Assembly (NCBI GenBank): GCA_016715985.1
Contig: JADJXD010000001.1
Coordinates: forward strand, 3,906,001-3,970,000
DNA: 64,000 bases
Reading direction: 5' to 3'
DNA from: Saprospiraceae bacterium
GTDB taxonomy: Bacteria; Bacteroidota; Bacteroidia; Chitinophagales; Saprospiraceae
Below the pieces are notes generated by a model, which saw only the letters and a list, made by a program, of their open reading frames with translations, was not told the DNA's origin and did no database searches. Made by a program: the position numbers and the translations under genes. Positions 36,829-46,919 of the stretch are shown here, one piece after another. Within the stretch, counting starts at the first letter, position 1, and every line of letters begins with the position of its first letter.

Positions 36829-39800
36829 ATGAAAAAGTTATTTATTTCAGTTTTAATTGGGTTCATAATACTCCTTGCTGAGTTATTAAATCCACTTTTT
36901 TCACAAGGTTTTTGCCGGACCAATCAAAACTTTATCTTTCAGAATTACGAAAGTTTTAATGGTGGAATTATAGATGATCCTGATCCACTTAATCCAATAA
37001 ATTTAAGACTTTATTTTTTTGTAATACGACGAACAGATGGTAGTGGGGGGTATCAGCATGGGGATGTATTGCAGACTATCAGTAATCTTAATTCAAATTT
37101 TAATCCTTATAGTATTAATTTTTTATGGGATGGATGCACAACATATATAGATAGTGATGTTTACTATAATGAACCTGGGTCTACTTTTGATGCATTATAT
37201 GAAATCATGTATTCCGGCACCAACAATTCACCAATAAGTTTATTAAGAACAGATGGCTTAGGAATTGTACTATATCCCGACTCACATCCTGATATTCTTG
37301 GACTTGCAGAAACAAGAAGAACTATTGTAAGTGGTACATGGGATGGCATTCCCACAGGTCTATCAGGAGCACTTACTCACGAAATGGGTCATATTTTTGG
37401 TTTGGTTCATACTCATGCAAATTGTGAAATTGGAGGATCTTGGCATTTTATAGGAGATGATATTAATTGTAATTATGCAGGTGACTTTATTTGTGATACT
37501 CCATTAGATCCAGGCATTAATTTCAATGTTGATGAGGATTGCAACTGGACAAGAGTAGCTCCTGATGAAGATTTTTGTGATACGGCACCAGAGCCAATTG
37601 AAAACTATAATCCAAGCACATCTAACTACATGGCTTATGTTCCGCCTCGATGCATGTCAGAATTTACATACCAACAGGCTTTTAGAATGAGATCTTTTAT
37701 AAATAGTCAACATAGTGCCACCAATTATGGAAATAATCCTTTACCATTACCCGAATGTAATTGTAATACAGGGGATGTAATAGTGACCACGAATATTTAT
37801 ATAAATTTCCCTTTGTTGATTAATGGCGATATCATTATTAAGTCAGGAGCTACATTGACGATAACAGAGAAGTTGCTTATGGGGCAAGACAAAAAAATTG
37901 TTATAGAAAATGGAGGTAAACTTATACTAAGCGGTGAAAAATGCGAAATTGATAAATGCTCCCAGGCAACCGGATGGGCAGGTGTAGAAGTGGAAAATGG
38001 AGGTACTCTGGAAGTGAATGGTGCAATCATACGAAATGCAGACAGAGCCGTCCATGCATTATCCAATGCTACCTTAGATATAGAGAATATCCATATATTC
38101 GGTCAGTCTGAATACACAGGTGCAGGTATTTTTATAAATGGGGATGTGACTATTTCAAAATTGGATGATGTAATCATAGAAAATTGCAGAGAAGGTATTT
38201 TTGCATACAATGGCGCCCACAACTTATATGAGCTTAATACCGGAAAAATTAAGAATACGCTCTACGCTATCACTTCTGTAACCAACAGTATCATAGTGAG
38301 AAATTATGATATCAGCAATACAAACTATGGTATAGTAAAATATAACGGTCCCGGAAGCATTATAACGAATAGTGCAATCGGGTATTCTGAATATGGAATT
38401 ATTGCCAATTGGTCACCCTTTACAATGATAGATAATAATACTGTTGGCATCCCCGGCCAAACAGGTAAAATCGGTGTGTCATTGTTTCAGAGCCATCATT
38501 CCAATATTTTGTACAATCCTTTGATACAAGCACGAAATCTGGGTGTAAGATTGTGGTCAAGTAAGGCAAACGTAGCTTTTAATAGTATTAATATATTTGG
38601 CAACAACAATCAATATGGCGGAGGTGTACTGGCCATAGACAGCCACAACAGTATTATAGAAGAAAATTATCTGGACATCAATCAATCTGCATTCGGGATA
38701 GAGACCAATATATCTACAGGTACTATCATTCAGCACAATCAGATAGATCACTTTTCCACCATATCTACCCGTTCGGCTGCAATCAGATCTATGGCCGGTA
38801 TGGATGAAAGGATAGATAATAATATCATCAATGGTGTAGCCAATACCACGGGTATCTTAGCACAGAATACTACCTCCAACCAATATTTATGCAACATCAC
38901 AGATAATACCGCTGAAGGATTGGGTATTTATTACAATTCTGAAATGCACAATATCCGGGGTAATGAATTTGGCTCGTGGACTGATCTGGCTATACGATCA
39001 CAGGTAGGCCAGCAGGTACACCAGGGCAATAAATTTAAAGGCGGTAAAGCAAGAGCAGATGAATTAAATTTTGAAGAAATCTTTAATTCTCAATTTCTAG
39101 TAAATGGTTCCATACCCTTTCTGATGCCCACAGATATTATACCATCGAGTGAATGGTTTATCAATAATTCAAATTCCAATACTTATGAGTGTACCGGCAT
39201 GCCCGGCCCATCATGGACACCCTTCAAAGGCTGGGATGAGACAGAGCTTTGCAATTACTGGAAGTACCTGAAAGACATCAGAACGGCCAAACCTGAAATG
39301 TTTTTTGTAAAATTATACCACCTTCTCAAATATACTAAATCAAAACCCGGATTGATCCTTCCCGATTGTATCAGATTGGATCAGGTTTTTACTGAGGTGT
39401 GTGGTGTGCAGAGACTTGCCGATATTGCAGTCTCTTTACAAAAAAAGGATTCGGCATCGCATAATGTTTCCGGTCTTAATACCTATCAAACCCAATACAG
39501 CCTTCAAACCACAGAAGAAGGAAGAAATAATGTAAAAAATCAAATACACTCAGAACTGAGTAATTTAATACCTGCTGTACAGAGCAGGATGACAGCAGAC
39601 AGCTTAAAGCTTGACAGCATCAATGTCCGGATTGACTCCATAGACTGTACATCTGTCATAGTGAATAAATGGAAAACAATATTCAAACTGTATGTAAAAT
39701 ACCTGTCAACCAACGGAATAGACACATCAGACCATCCTGTCCTTATGAGTTATGCTACGGAATGTGCTGATATATATGGTGATGCTGTCCATATAGCAAG

Positions 39801-40134
39801 GGCGATGGTCAATACCTATGATACTACATACTTTGATATGTATGATCAATGTATAACTTCTGTCACCCCACGCAGCAGAAATAAATCTGGGGCACCTGTG
39901 CTTATCAAGGTCCATCCCAACCCATCAAATGGTGTTCTGTATATAAATCTGCCTGATAATTATACTGGACATGTGTCCATACGAAATACAGATGGCAAGT
40001 TAGTTTACAAAAAAGATATTAATAATAGTAATCTTACCAATTTAGACCTGACAATGTACAGTGGCGTATATTTTGTAGTTTTTACGGCAGTGACCGGCGA
40101 TCAGTCAGTACACAAAGTAATCCTTATTAAATAA
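36829..40134 (+). CDS. Secreted M43-type zinc metalloprotease with beta-helix domain and T9SS sorting domain
   Basis: The 1101-residue protein has a signal peptide (FIILLAELLNPLFSQ) and a catalytic region with HEMGHIFGLVH at residues 184-194, which is the HExxHxxGxxH zinc motif. The Met-turn candidate is SNYMAY at about 265, as in pappalysin/cytophagalysin (M43). From about residue 315 to 700 there are parallel beta-helix repeats (IIKSGATLTITEKL, NGGTLEVNGAIIRNADRAV, SIIEENYLDINQSAFGIE and more). A linker follows, then a sorting domain (KVHPNPSNGVLYINL). Fusion of an M43 domain with a NosD-like beta-helix is not an arrangement I know as standard. Protease function is inferred from the motif. 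Confidence 0.85.
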   Translation: MKKLFISVLIGFIILLAELLNPLFSQGFCRTNQNFIFQNYESFNGGIIDDPDPLNPINLRLYFFVIRRTDGSGGYQHGDVLQTISNLNSNFNPYSINFLWDGCTTYIDSDVYYNEPGSTFDALYEIMYSGTNNSPISLLRTDGLGIVLYPDSHPDILGLAETRRTIVSGTWDGIPTGLSGALTHEMGHIFGLVHTHANCEIGGSWHFIGDDINCNYAGDFICDTPLDPGINFNVDEDCNWTRVAPDEDFCDTAPEPIENYNPSTSNYMAYVPPRCMSEFTYQQAFRMRSFINSQHSATNYGNNPLPLPECNCNTGDVIVTTNIYINFPLLINGDIIIKSGATLTITEKLLMGQDKKIVIENGGKLILSGEKCEIDKCSQATGWAGVEVENGGTLEVNGAIIRNADRAVHALSNATLDIENIHIFGQSEYTGAGIFINGDVTISKLDDVIIENCREGIFAYNGAHNLYELNTGKIKNTLYAITSVTNSIIVRNYDISNTNYGIVKYNGPGSIITNSAIGYSEYGIIANWSPFTMIDNNTVGIPGQTGKIGVSLFQSHHSNILYNPLIQARNLGVRLWSSKANVAFNSINIFGNNNQYGGGVLAIDSHNSIIEENYLDINQSAFGIETNISTGTIIQHNQIDHFSTISTRSAAIRSMAGMDERIDNNIINGVANTTGILAQNTTSNQYLCNITDNTAEGLGIYYNSEMHNIRGNEFGSWTDLAIRSQVGQQVHQGNKFKGGKARADELNFEEIFNSQFLVNGSIPFLMPTDIIPSSEWFINNSNSNTYECTGMPGPSWTPFKGWDETELCNYWKYLKDIRTAKPEMFFVKLYHLLKYTKSKPGLILPDCIRLDQVFTEVCGVQRLADIAVSLQKKDSASHNVSGLNTYQTQYSLQTTEEGRNNVKNQIHSELSNLIPAVQSRMTADSLKLDSINVRIDSIDCTSVIVNKWKTIFKLYVKYLSTNGIDTSDHPVLMSYATECADIYGDAVHIARAMVNTYDTTYFDMYDQCITSVTPRSRNKSGAPVLIKVHPNPSNGVLYINLPDNYTGHVSIRNTDGKLVYKKDINNSNLTNLDLTMYSGVYFVVFTAVTGDQSVHKVILIK

Positions 40135-40188
40135 TATTATCCATAGGGCATGGATATCAAGAATGCCCTATCTAAATATATTAACATA

Positions 40189-41718
40189 ATGAAGTGGATA
40201 GTTGTGTTTGTTACATTGTTTATAGCAGATACTATATTGAGTCAAATCAAGGGTGACTTTATTTGGATCGGAGGTACAGAATGGTATCCTGATGAAACAA
40301 AGGTAAATGGACATATCACTGATTTTAAAGTGAATGGGTTATTTCCCAAACAGCAAGACATGAGATTTGGTTTTGCAAGCAACAACTCATCTATCTGTGA
40401 TGATACCGGCAATTTGCTGTTTTATACCAATGGATGTGCCGTGATGAACAGATATCATGAAGTCATGCCCAACGGCGACAGCATCAATGCAGGACAGTGG
40501 TTTGATATATATTGGAAAAACTGTTTATATGGATATCCTGGTCCTCAAGATGTAATGATAATTAATGATCCCGCAAATTTGAATGGATATTATTTATTTC
40601 ATAAAGCGAATGTATTTTATCCAATGATTGCGGATTCATTTCAGTTGATGTTCTCCTATATAGATATGTCGTTAGATGGTGGTAAAGGAGATGTAATATT
40701 AAAAAATAAAAAATATTACAATAAACAGGATGTCATGTATTCCTACTTCACGGGGATAAAACACAAAAATAAAAAAGATTGGTGGATCATCCAACCATTA
40801 GTACAAGATTCAATGTTTCTTATTTATTACCTTAATGAATCAGGGATAACTCTATCAAGCAAACAAAATTCTAACCAATTTTTCACAAAAGACAGATCGA
40901 GTGCAGGAGGAACTGCTAAGTTCAGTCCCGACGGCACTAAATATGCCTTGTATAACTATAATGACCAACTTCACATCTATGAATTTGACAGGGAAAAAGG
41001 AATCCTATCCAACCATAAGAAAATAGAGATTTATCATCCTGATTCCATAGACAGAAGTAAAATCTTATTCAGCAGTGTAGAATGGTCTCCCAATGGCAGA
41101 TTTGTATATTGTGCTTCTTCTGAAAAACTGCATCAGGTAGATACCTGGGCTTCAAATCCTCAGAACGGGATAAGACACATTGCTGATTATAATGGCGCTC
41201 TTGACCCTTTCCCTACAAGACTCTTCCTCATGGCACAGGGGCCGGACTGCCGTATCTACATGACTCCAAAAAACGGCTCCTATTCCCTGCATGTCATCAA
41301 TAAGCCTGATGAATTGGGTACTGCATGCGACTTCGTACAGAATGCCATCAAACTGCCCAACAGCAACAGCGGCACACTGCCCAATTTCCCCCGCTTCCGG
41401 GTGGATGAAACTGATAAATGTGATCCAAAGATTTCTTCTGTTTTCGGAGATGCGGTGTATTACCGCAGGCAACTGAATGTATATCCCAATCCATCATCAG
41501 GCGTATTCAGGGTGACCATACCCGATGGATTTATCTCAGGTACTATGGTGGTGACCAATCTGTACGGTCAGGTATTGATGCAAAAATCTGTGGACAACGT
41601 CAGCATCTTTCATGAGATAGATATAACTTCACTACCGGGTGGTGTGTATAATATAGAGATATATCCTACGGACAACAGGGAAAGAATATTTTACGGTAAG
41701 CAGGTGGTGAAGCTTTAA
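40189..41718 (+). CDS. T9SS-exported protein with propeller-like repeats, function unknown
   Basis: The frame opens at ATG 40150, but the signal peptide (MKWIVVFVTLFIADTILSQ) begins at the second ATG, 40189, which is chosen; the first lies only 16 bases after the previous stop. The 509-residue product contains DDTGNLLFYTNGCAVMNR and GGTAKFSPDGTKYALYNYND blocks, which recall WD40-like propeller strands. PNGRFVYCAS and PDCRIYMTP follow, and a sorting domain ends it (NVYPNPSSGVFRVTI). Such propeller proteins are common T9SS cargo in Saprospiraceae, with no known activity. It follows the M43 gene in the same direction. Confidence 0.8.
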   Translation: MKWIVVFVTLFIADTILSQIKGDFIWIGGTEWYPDETKVNGHITDFKVNGLFPKQQDMRFGFASNNSSICDDTGNLLFYTNGCAVMNRYHEVMPNGDSINAGQWFDIYWKNCLYGYPGPQDVMIINDPANLNGYYLFHKANVFYPMIADSFQLMFSYIDMSLDGGKGDVILKNKKYYNKQDVMYSYFTGIKHKNKKDWWIIQPLVQDSMFLIYYLNESGITLSSKQNSNQFFTKDRSSAGGTAKFSPDGTKYALYNYNDQLHIYEFDREKGILSNHKKIEIYHPDSIDRSKILFSSVEWSPNGRFVYCASSEKLHQVDTWASNPQNGIRHIADYNGALDPFPTRLFLMAQGPDCRIYMTPKNGSYSLHVINKPDELGTACDFVQNAIKLPNSNSGTLPNFPRFRVDETDKCDPKISSVFGDAVYYRRQLNVYPNPSSGVFRVTIPDGFISGTMVVTNLYGQVLMQKSVDNVSIFHEIDITSLPGGVYNIEIYPTDNRERIFYGKQVVKL

Positions 41719-41843
41719 TGTTTATTGTCATGAATTAAATTTAAGATATCATTTATATCCTGAACTTTTGTAATGAAATTTTATATAATTTTACTGACTG
41801 AATCTAAGGTTTAAATAATTATTCAGATAAAATTGTAAAATGT

Positions 41844-42815
41844 ATGAAAAACGCAGGTTATAAAGCAGGATTAATTCTGATTCTAATGTTGCATATTTTT
41901 CATTTTACTTCATATTCCCAGTCTGTTTTTCCGGATTATCTTAATAATCAAAAATGGGTATATTTTACCTGGCATTTCTGGGGAGGAAACTGTGAAACCA
42001 GAATAATCAAAACAACCGAAAAAGTCAACAGATGTGGTAAAGAGTACGTCCGGATTCTGGACTGTAATAATAATGAGCAGGATTGTCTGATCATTGGTTA
42101 CTACCGGATTTCTTCTGACTCGGTGCTTATTCGAACAAATTATCTCCATTTAAATGAGACATTGGATTCTGTTATTTGTACTGAAAAGGAGGGCTTGATG
42201 TATGACTTTGATATGGTGCAAGATGAAAAGGTCATCTGTCAGATTAACAGTACTTTTCCTCCTACATTTACACCTTTTATCAAGACCGACGAACAATTTA
42301 TACAATATGAAGGACAGGAAAGAAAAACGATATCCCTAAATTATATTCCGTATCCTGCCGCTCCTCAGATTTTGTTTCAGATGAAATGGATTTCCGGCAT
42401 CGGTTCTGATATCCATCCTTTTTATTCTCTGTCATGTATTGGAGATCATTGTGAATGGGAACAGATGTTGTACAAAGTTTACAGGAATGATCAACTGATA
42501 TTTCAAAACAATAATTTGAATTTTCCATTTCCATGTCCACAAGAACCTTCAAATACATCAGATTTTCAGGACTTTGCCAAGCCCTACAGAATAACACCAA
42601 ATCCTTCAGCCGCCGGATTTATGATTAAGTCAGATGATCCTTCAAATCATACCACATCTGTTTCAATAAACAATAACTATGGACGGGTTCTTTACAATAA
42701 TGACCATCAGCTTTTAAGCGATATTATCCATTTGGAAAGTATTCCTCCGGGCGTTTATTTTATAAGGATTCAGAAGGAACAACTCGTTCAAACACTTAAA
42801 TGGGTAAAACATTGA
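41844..42815 (+). CDS. T9SS-exported protein of unknown function
   Basis: The 323-residue product has a signal peptide (LILILMLHIFHFTSYSQ), a cysteine-containing middle (WGGNCETR, CNNNEQDC, SCIGDHCEWEQ) and a sorting domain (YRITPNPSAAGFMIKS ... GVYFIRIQKEQ). The paired cysteines suggest disulfides in the exported form. I recognise no domain family in the middle part. It stands 25 bases before the flavin oxidoreductase gene and could be co-transcribed with it. Confidence 0.75.
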   Translation: MKNAGYKAGLILILMLHIFHFTSYSQSVFPDYLNNQKWVYFTWHFWGGNCETRIIKTTEKVNRCGKEYVRILDCNNNEQDCLIIGYYRISSDSVLIRTNYLHLNETLDSVICTEKEGLMYDFDMVQDEKVICQINSTFPPTFTPFIKTDEQFIQYEGQERKTISLNYIPYPAAPQILFQMKWISGIGSDIHPFYSLSCIGDHCEWEQMLYKVYRNDQLIFQNNNLNFPFPCPQEPSNTSDFQDFAKPYRITPNPSAAGFMIKSDDPSNHTTSVSINNNYGRVLYNNDHQLLSDIIHLESIPPGVYFIRIQKEQLVQTLKWVKH

Positions 42816-42840
42816 ATTTTCAGAATAGGTAAATTTTAAG

Positions 42841-43938
42841 ATGAATATATTTTCAAAGTACTGGTTTAAGAAATCCGGATTTATCCTTAAAAACAGGATT
42901 GCATTAGCTCCGATGACCAATACGCAGAGCCACGAAGATGGTACTTTGGGTGATGACGAATACCGATGGTTGGTCAGAAGGGCAAAAGAAGATTTCGGAA
43001 TGGTTATAACCTGCGCTTCTCATGTCAGTAAAGACGGACAGGGTTGGCCCGGAGAATTAGGCATTTATTCCGACGACCATCTGGAAGGATTAAGTCGCCT
43101 TGTGAATGGAATTCATGAATACAATTGTCTGGCAATCATTCAGCTTTTTCATGGGGGAGCCAGGAGTTCGGAAACTGTAAGCGGAACGCAACCATGGAGT
43201 GCAAGTGCTCATGAAACTGGGCCTGCAAACAGACTCATAAAAGTGAGAGAAGCTTCCATTGAAGATATAGATCGTGTGATCCGGGATTTCAGGAATGCTG
43301 CAATCAGAGCACACAAAGCTGGTTTTGATGGTGTCGAACTGCATGGTGCACATGGGTACTTGCTGCATCAGTTTTTAAGCACCGTAACTAACCAAAGAAC
43401 AGATAAATGGGGAGGAAACTTTGAAAACAGAGCCCAACTGATCCGATCCATTTTACAGGAAATCAGGAGTGAATTACCCTCCGGATTTATAATAGGCGTT
43501 CGGATTTCACCTGAAGATAAATATACTTTTCAGGGTATTGATTTTGATGAGAGTCTGGAATTGGCGATGCAACTGGAAGCCGATGGGGCTGATTATATCC
43601 ATCTGTCACCGTGGGATGCATTGAAGAAACCGGAGAAATATCCGGAAAGCGATAAATTACTGATCATGTACTTCAGGGAAAAATTATCTAAGGATACCGC
43701 CATCGTTGTAGCCGGAGAGATATGGACCCGTGAAGATGCTGAAACGGCATTAAAATCAGGTGCAGATATAATCGCATTGGGGCGGGCAGCTATAGGCATT
43801 CCGGACTGGCCGCATCGTGCTGCTCAAAGTATTTTTATTCCCCAAAAACCGCCATATTCGGTCAATCATCTGAAGGAAGCAGATCTCGGAGACAGTTTTA
43901 TCGAATATATGCGGAGATGGAAGGATTTTGTAATTTGA
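42841..43938 (+). CDS. NADH:flavin oxidoreductase (old yellow enzyme family)
   Basis: This 365-residue protein is a TIM-barrel FMN enzyme. LKNRIALAPMTNTQSHEDGTL is the N-terminal FMN region, and AIIQLFHGGARS and FDGVELHGAHGYLLHQFLS follow. TNQRTDKWGGNFENRAQLI and GADIIALGRAAIG complete the pattern. Family members use NAD(P)H to reduce activated C=C bonds; the natural substrate is seldom known. It is cytoplasmic. The stop is followed by a low-complexity and hairpin-rich gap of about 450 bases. Confidence 0.92.
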   Translation: MNIFSKYWFKKSGFILKNRIALAPMTNTQSHEDGTLGDDEYRWLVRRAKEDFGMVITCASHVSKDGQGWPGELGIYSDDHLEGLSRLVNGIHEYNCLAIIQLFHGGARSSETVSGTQPWSASAHETGPANRLIKVREASIEDIDRVIRDFRNAAIRAHKAGFDGVELHGAHGYLLHQFLSTVTNQRTDKWGGNFENRAQLIRSILQEIRSELPSGFIIGVRISPEDKYTFQGIDFDESLELAMQLEADGADYIHLSPWDALKKPEKYPESDKLLIMYFREKLSKDTAIVVAGEIWTREDAETALKSGADIIALGRAAIGIPDWPHRAAQSIFIPQKPPYSVNHLKEADLGDSFIEYMRRWKDFVI

Positions 43939-44076
43939 AAGAGTGTTTGGGTCGAGTGGTGGTGGTTGTTAAAAATTTGGTGATTTTGGTGATCTGTGAT
44001 AGGGTGATCGGTGATGGGGTGATCGAATGATTTGGTGATTTGGTGATTTGTGATAGGGCGATTATAGTTGAGCTTC
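43939..44076. repeat. Low-complexity GGTGATTTGGTGATC string
   Basis: Between the flavin oxidoreductase gene and hairpin B, the plus strand is a run of short words (GGTGAT, TGATCG, TGATAGGG) repeated imperfectly. No gene or signal was recognised. A related string lies at 46920-46980 upstream of the DUF5916 gene. Confidence 0.7.
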
Positions 44077-44130
44077 TTTTTTTTGATGTTCCTTTTGCGC
44101 TTCCCAGCCAAAAGGTATATCAAAAAAAAA
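44077..44130 (-). repeat. Hairpin repeat B, copy 2
   Basis: On the minus strand this reads as copy 1 at 16833, with loop GGCTGGGAAG and arms CCTTTTG/CAAAAGG, extended by TTTTGATATA and AACATCAAAA. On the plus strand its right side leads into the tandem array at 44107-44250. Confidence 0.8.
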
Positions 44131-44245
44131 GCCAAAAGGTATATCAAAAAAAAAGCCAAAAGGTATATCAAAAAAAAAAGCCAAAAGGTATATCAAAAAA
44201 AAAAGCCAAAAGGTATATCAAAAAAAAGCCAAAAGAATTATCAAA
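44107..44245 (+). repeat. Tandem array of 24-25 bp unit (GCCAAAAGGTATATC + A-run), about six copies
   Basis: Units start at 44107, 44131, 44155, 44180, 44205 and 44228. They differ mainly in the length of the A-run, and the last is degenerate (AAAAGAATTATC). The unit is identical to one arm of hairpin repeat B, so the array arose by local duplication of that arm. Confidence 0.85.
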
Positions 44246-44304
44246 AAAGAATAAGTATAAATATCAAAATGAGGAAGCGGTTAATAATGTGAAGATAGCA
44301 ATCC

Positions 44305-44364
44305 TATGGAAGTTAAGTGGCACAAGTTGTATTTATCAGGCTTGAAACAGACTGAAACTTGCGC
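44305..44364 (-). repeat. Hairpin repeat A, copy 3
   Basis: Minus-strand copy with arms TGGCGCAAGTT and AACTTGTGCCA, loop almost identical to copy 2, and tail AACTTCCA. It lies 22 bases behind the stop of the DUF5916 gene, in that gene's direction. Confidence 0.8.
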
Positions 44365-44386
44365 CAGCAGATTTTGTCGAGTAACA

Positions 44387-46870
44387 TTAACCAAACCGAT
44401 TGGCTGAATTTTTATTTCTGTTTTTCAGCGTATTGTAATCGATAAAATAAATCAGCTTAAAGGATAGGTTGTTATTTTGATTTTCCTGAAACGTTCCACG
44501 AAGGTTTTCAAAGTATCCGGATCTTTGGAAGGAATCAAACTTCGCGATCGAGTTTTTCCACACTATGTTTACAAAACTACCCTCCGCAATCTGCCAGGTA
44601 TAAACCATATCGATATTAAAATAATTTGCTGTCCTATCATTTGTTATGGGCAGAATATCATTTTGTTCTAAACTTCCATCATTTTGTAAATAATAGAGCT
44701 GTTTATTCATTAATGATCTGACATAGTGGCGAGTAACTAAGGTCAGACCCATCCGATTGGTAAAATTATACTTTGCCCGAATTGAAGTCTCATAGGTCTG
44801 AATATCTCTTTTGGCGAAAACCGGTTCACTTCCATCAAAAGAAGAAAAACCAACATTATTATATCTGGGCTGAAAACTGATTCCTAACCGGAGTGATAAT
44901 TTTTCACTTGCCCGCCAGTTTTGATAAAAATTCAGATCCATAGCTGTGCCGTCATAAAATGACAGATACCTTCTGACAAAAATTTCTGATGTAAAAGAAA
45001 AGACCTTTGCACGGTTACTTTCATACCAATATCCAATCAATGCACTCATGCCTCGACGGAAATATCTGTTGGCAACTCTGGGTTCATAAAAATCATTTTC
45101 ATCAAAATTTATATTCGTATTCAATCCCATCCATGAAAGATTTTTATGTTGTGCATTGATATTTACATTAATTCTGGCAAACTGATACATTGGATTATCA
45201 GCTCCAAATTTGGAAAATAATCGGCTGTAATTGATATTGATGTTGGTATTCATATTATTTCTCCAACCTTTTGGATCCGGTCTTCTTATTCCGAGCCAGA
45301 CTCCCTGTGTCATATAATTACTGTTGGTATAATATCCCAGATCATTGCTGCTGTAATTTGCATCCGCGAGCTCCTGCCAGATATTGTATCTGAATATTCC
45401 ACTGGTTTTTCCCATATAAATATTATGACTGTACCCGATACTGTTTCCGGTACTTCCACTATAGATCAATTGACTGGAAGCAAACTGACCTCCTATATTC
45501 CAGGTGTTGGTTTTGTCATTCAGATCAAACATAAATGCACTGACATTAGCATCATAAGTATCACCTGACCGGAGTACATTGGTGTTTACAAAACTGATAT
45601 TGGAGTTATTTTTTAATGACTTGTTTAGCACAAAAACATTGTAATTAGTCAGCGGATCTGTGACTACTTCCCTTCTTTCATATGTTTCTCTATTTTCAAT
45701 GACAGCATGTATGGGTTGAGTTACGGCATTTAATATTCCGATACCTAATCCGTTTTGTGTCCTTCCGGATATTTTGGAAGCATTGATCAGTTTACTCTCT
45801 GAAGGATTCGAAATAAGTGTTTCGTTTTCACCCACCTGATTATATACATTCCAATAATGTATAGGATTTCCTCCGATGCGCCGTGAATAAAATAAGTTGC
45901 CTTTATTAAACAATTCAGTACCTTCGGTAAAAAAAGATCTGTTTTCATTAAATCTTACTTCAAAAGGGGTGAGATTTAATACCTGTGCATCGCTTTGAAC
46001 CTGCCCGAAATCCGGTATTAAGGTGGCGTCCAAAGTAAAGGACTGATTTATTCCCCATTTCAAATCCATTCCTCCGTTGATCTGATGATTCATGTTTTTG
46101 ATTTCCGGTTGATTTGCCGGAAAGTGATTGGCATAAAAAGAAAGATAAGGAGAAAGTTGCAATCTGACCGGTGGTTTTATTTCTTTCAGCCCTGTCCAAT
46201 ATCCTTCCTGTGTCAGAAATCCGTTCACATTGGGATTTAGTGGGTTCCAGAAAAATTGTTCACCCGTTTTTTGTCTTCTTCTGGTGACGTTCAAGCCCCA
46301 GTCCTGTAAGTCTTTTTTAGGAAATCTGATGGAAGCAAAAGGAATAAATATTTCAAAACTCCATCCGTTGTTGTGTATCATCGTAGCACTCTGCCAAACA
46401 CTATTCCAGGAAAAATCTTCAGAATTGCCATTTATATTCGGAGATTGTTTGGCGTCCATCTGTTCATTCAGAGGAGTTACAAAATATTCAAACCCGTTAA
46501 TATTGTCTTTATAAGTGTCAAATATGATACCGATAAAATCATTATTTCCAAAACCATCCCGACCGATCAGCTCCGTAGAGATACTGTCTCTGGCCCCTTC
46601 ATGACAAAATCCACCGAAATATATCCCTTCATCGTCATACAGAAGATAAGCAATAGTCTTATGTATTTCATGTTCCGGCTGCCCGGGATTCGGTCTGAAT
46701 TCTGTAAAATGGTTCAACACAGTTGCATCATCCCACTCGCCTTCACTGATGATTCCATCTATTTTTATTGGATTGACAACACGTTTGGATGGCACCACTT
46801 TCGGGTCTGTGTTTGCTACTGAAAGCTGAAGGCAAACAATGGTCAGGATAGCAGAAATGTGGAATCGCAT
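44387..46870 (-). CDS. DUF5916 outer-membrane protein with CBM9-like N-terminal domain
   Basis: The frame opens with TTG at 46903, but the first ATG is 46870, where the signal peptide starts (MRFHISAILTIVCLQLSVAN). The N-terminal part (KIDGIISEGEWDDATVLNHFTEFRPNPGQ) is a CBM9-like domain, and DUF5916 follows with RFPKKDLQDWGLNVTRRRQ and EVRFNENRSFFTEGTELFNKG. The second half alternates short hydrophobic strands up to LIYFIDYN, as in an outer-membrane barrel. The role of the family is unknown; membership is clear. Hairpin repeats A then B follow its stop. Confidence 0.85.
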   Translation of the reverse strand: MRFHISAILTIVCLQLSVANTDPKVVPSKRVVNPIKIDGIISEGEWDDATVLNHFTEFRPNPGQPEHEIHKTIAYLLYDDEGIYFGGFCHEGARDSISTELIGRDGFGNNDFIGIIFDTYKDNINGFEYFVTPLNEQMDAKQSPNINGNSEDFSWNSVWQSATMIHNNGWSFEIFIPFASIRFPKKDLQDWGLNVTRRRQKTGEQFFWNPLNPNVNGFLTQEGYWTGLKEIKPPVRLQLSPYLSFYANHFPANQPEIKNMNHQINGGMDLKWGINQSFTLDATLIPDFGQVQSDAQVLNLTPFEVRFNENRSFFTEGTELFNKGNLFYSRRIGGNPIHYWNVYNQVGENETLISNPSESKLINASKISGRTQNGLGIGILNAVTQPIHAVIENRETYERREVVTDPLTNYNVFVLNKSLKNNSNISFVNTNVLRSGDTYDANVSAFMFDLNDKTNTWNIGGQFASSQLIYSGSTGNSIGYSHNIYMGKTSGIFRYNIWQELADANYSSNDLGYYTNSNYMTQGVWLGIRRPDPKGWRNNMNTNININYSRLFSKFGADNPMYQFARINVNINAQHKNLSWMGLNTNINFDENDFYEPRVANRYFRRGMSALIGYWYESNRAKVFSFTSEIFVRRYLSFYDGTAMDLNFYQNWRASEKLSLRLGISFQPRYNNVGFSSFDGSEPVFAKRDIQTYETSIRAKYNFTNRMGLTLVTRHYVRSLMNKQLYYLQNDGSLEQNDILPITNDRTANYFNIDMVYTWQIAEGSFVNIVWKNSIAKFDSFQRSGYFENLRGTFQENQNNNLSFKLIYFIDYNTLKNRNKNSANRFG

Positions 46871-46919
46871 GAGGTTTTGAATTGTTTTGTTAGTTAAGGA
46901 CAAATGTGGAAGTAAAACG

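Noticed and set aside
44107..44245. Tandem repeat that could be read as a CRISPR array
   Set aside because: The units are contiguous with no spacers between them, are identical to an arm of the nearby hairpin, and no cas gene is in the window.
44040..44345. Open frames encoding RYIKKKAK-type lysine-rich repeats
   Set aside because: They arise from the tandem hairpin-arm array; the sequence is low-complexity and has no start context or homology.
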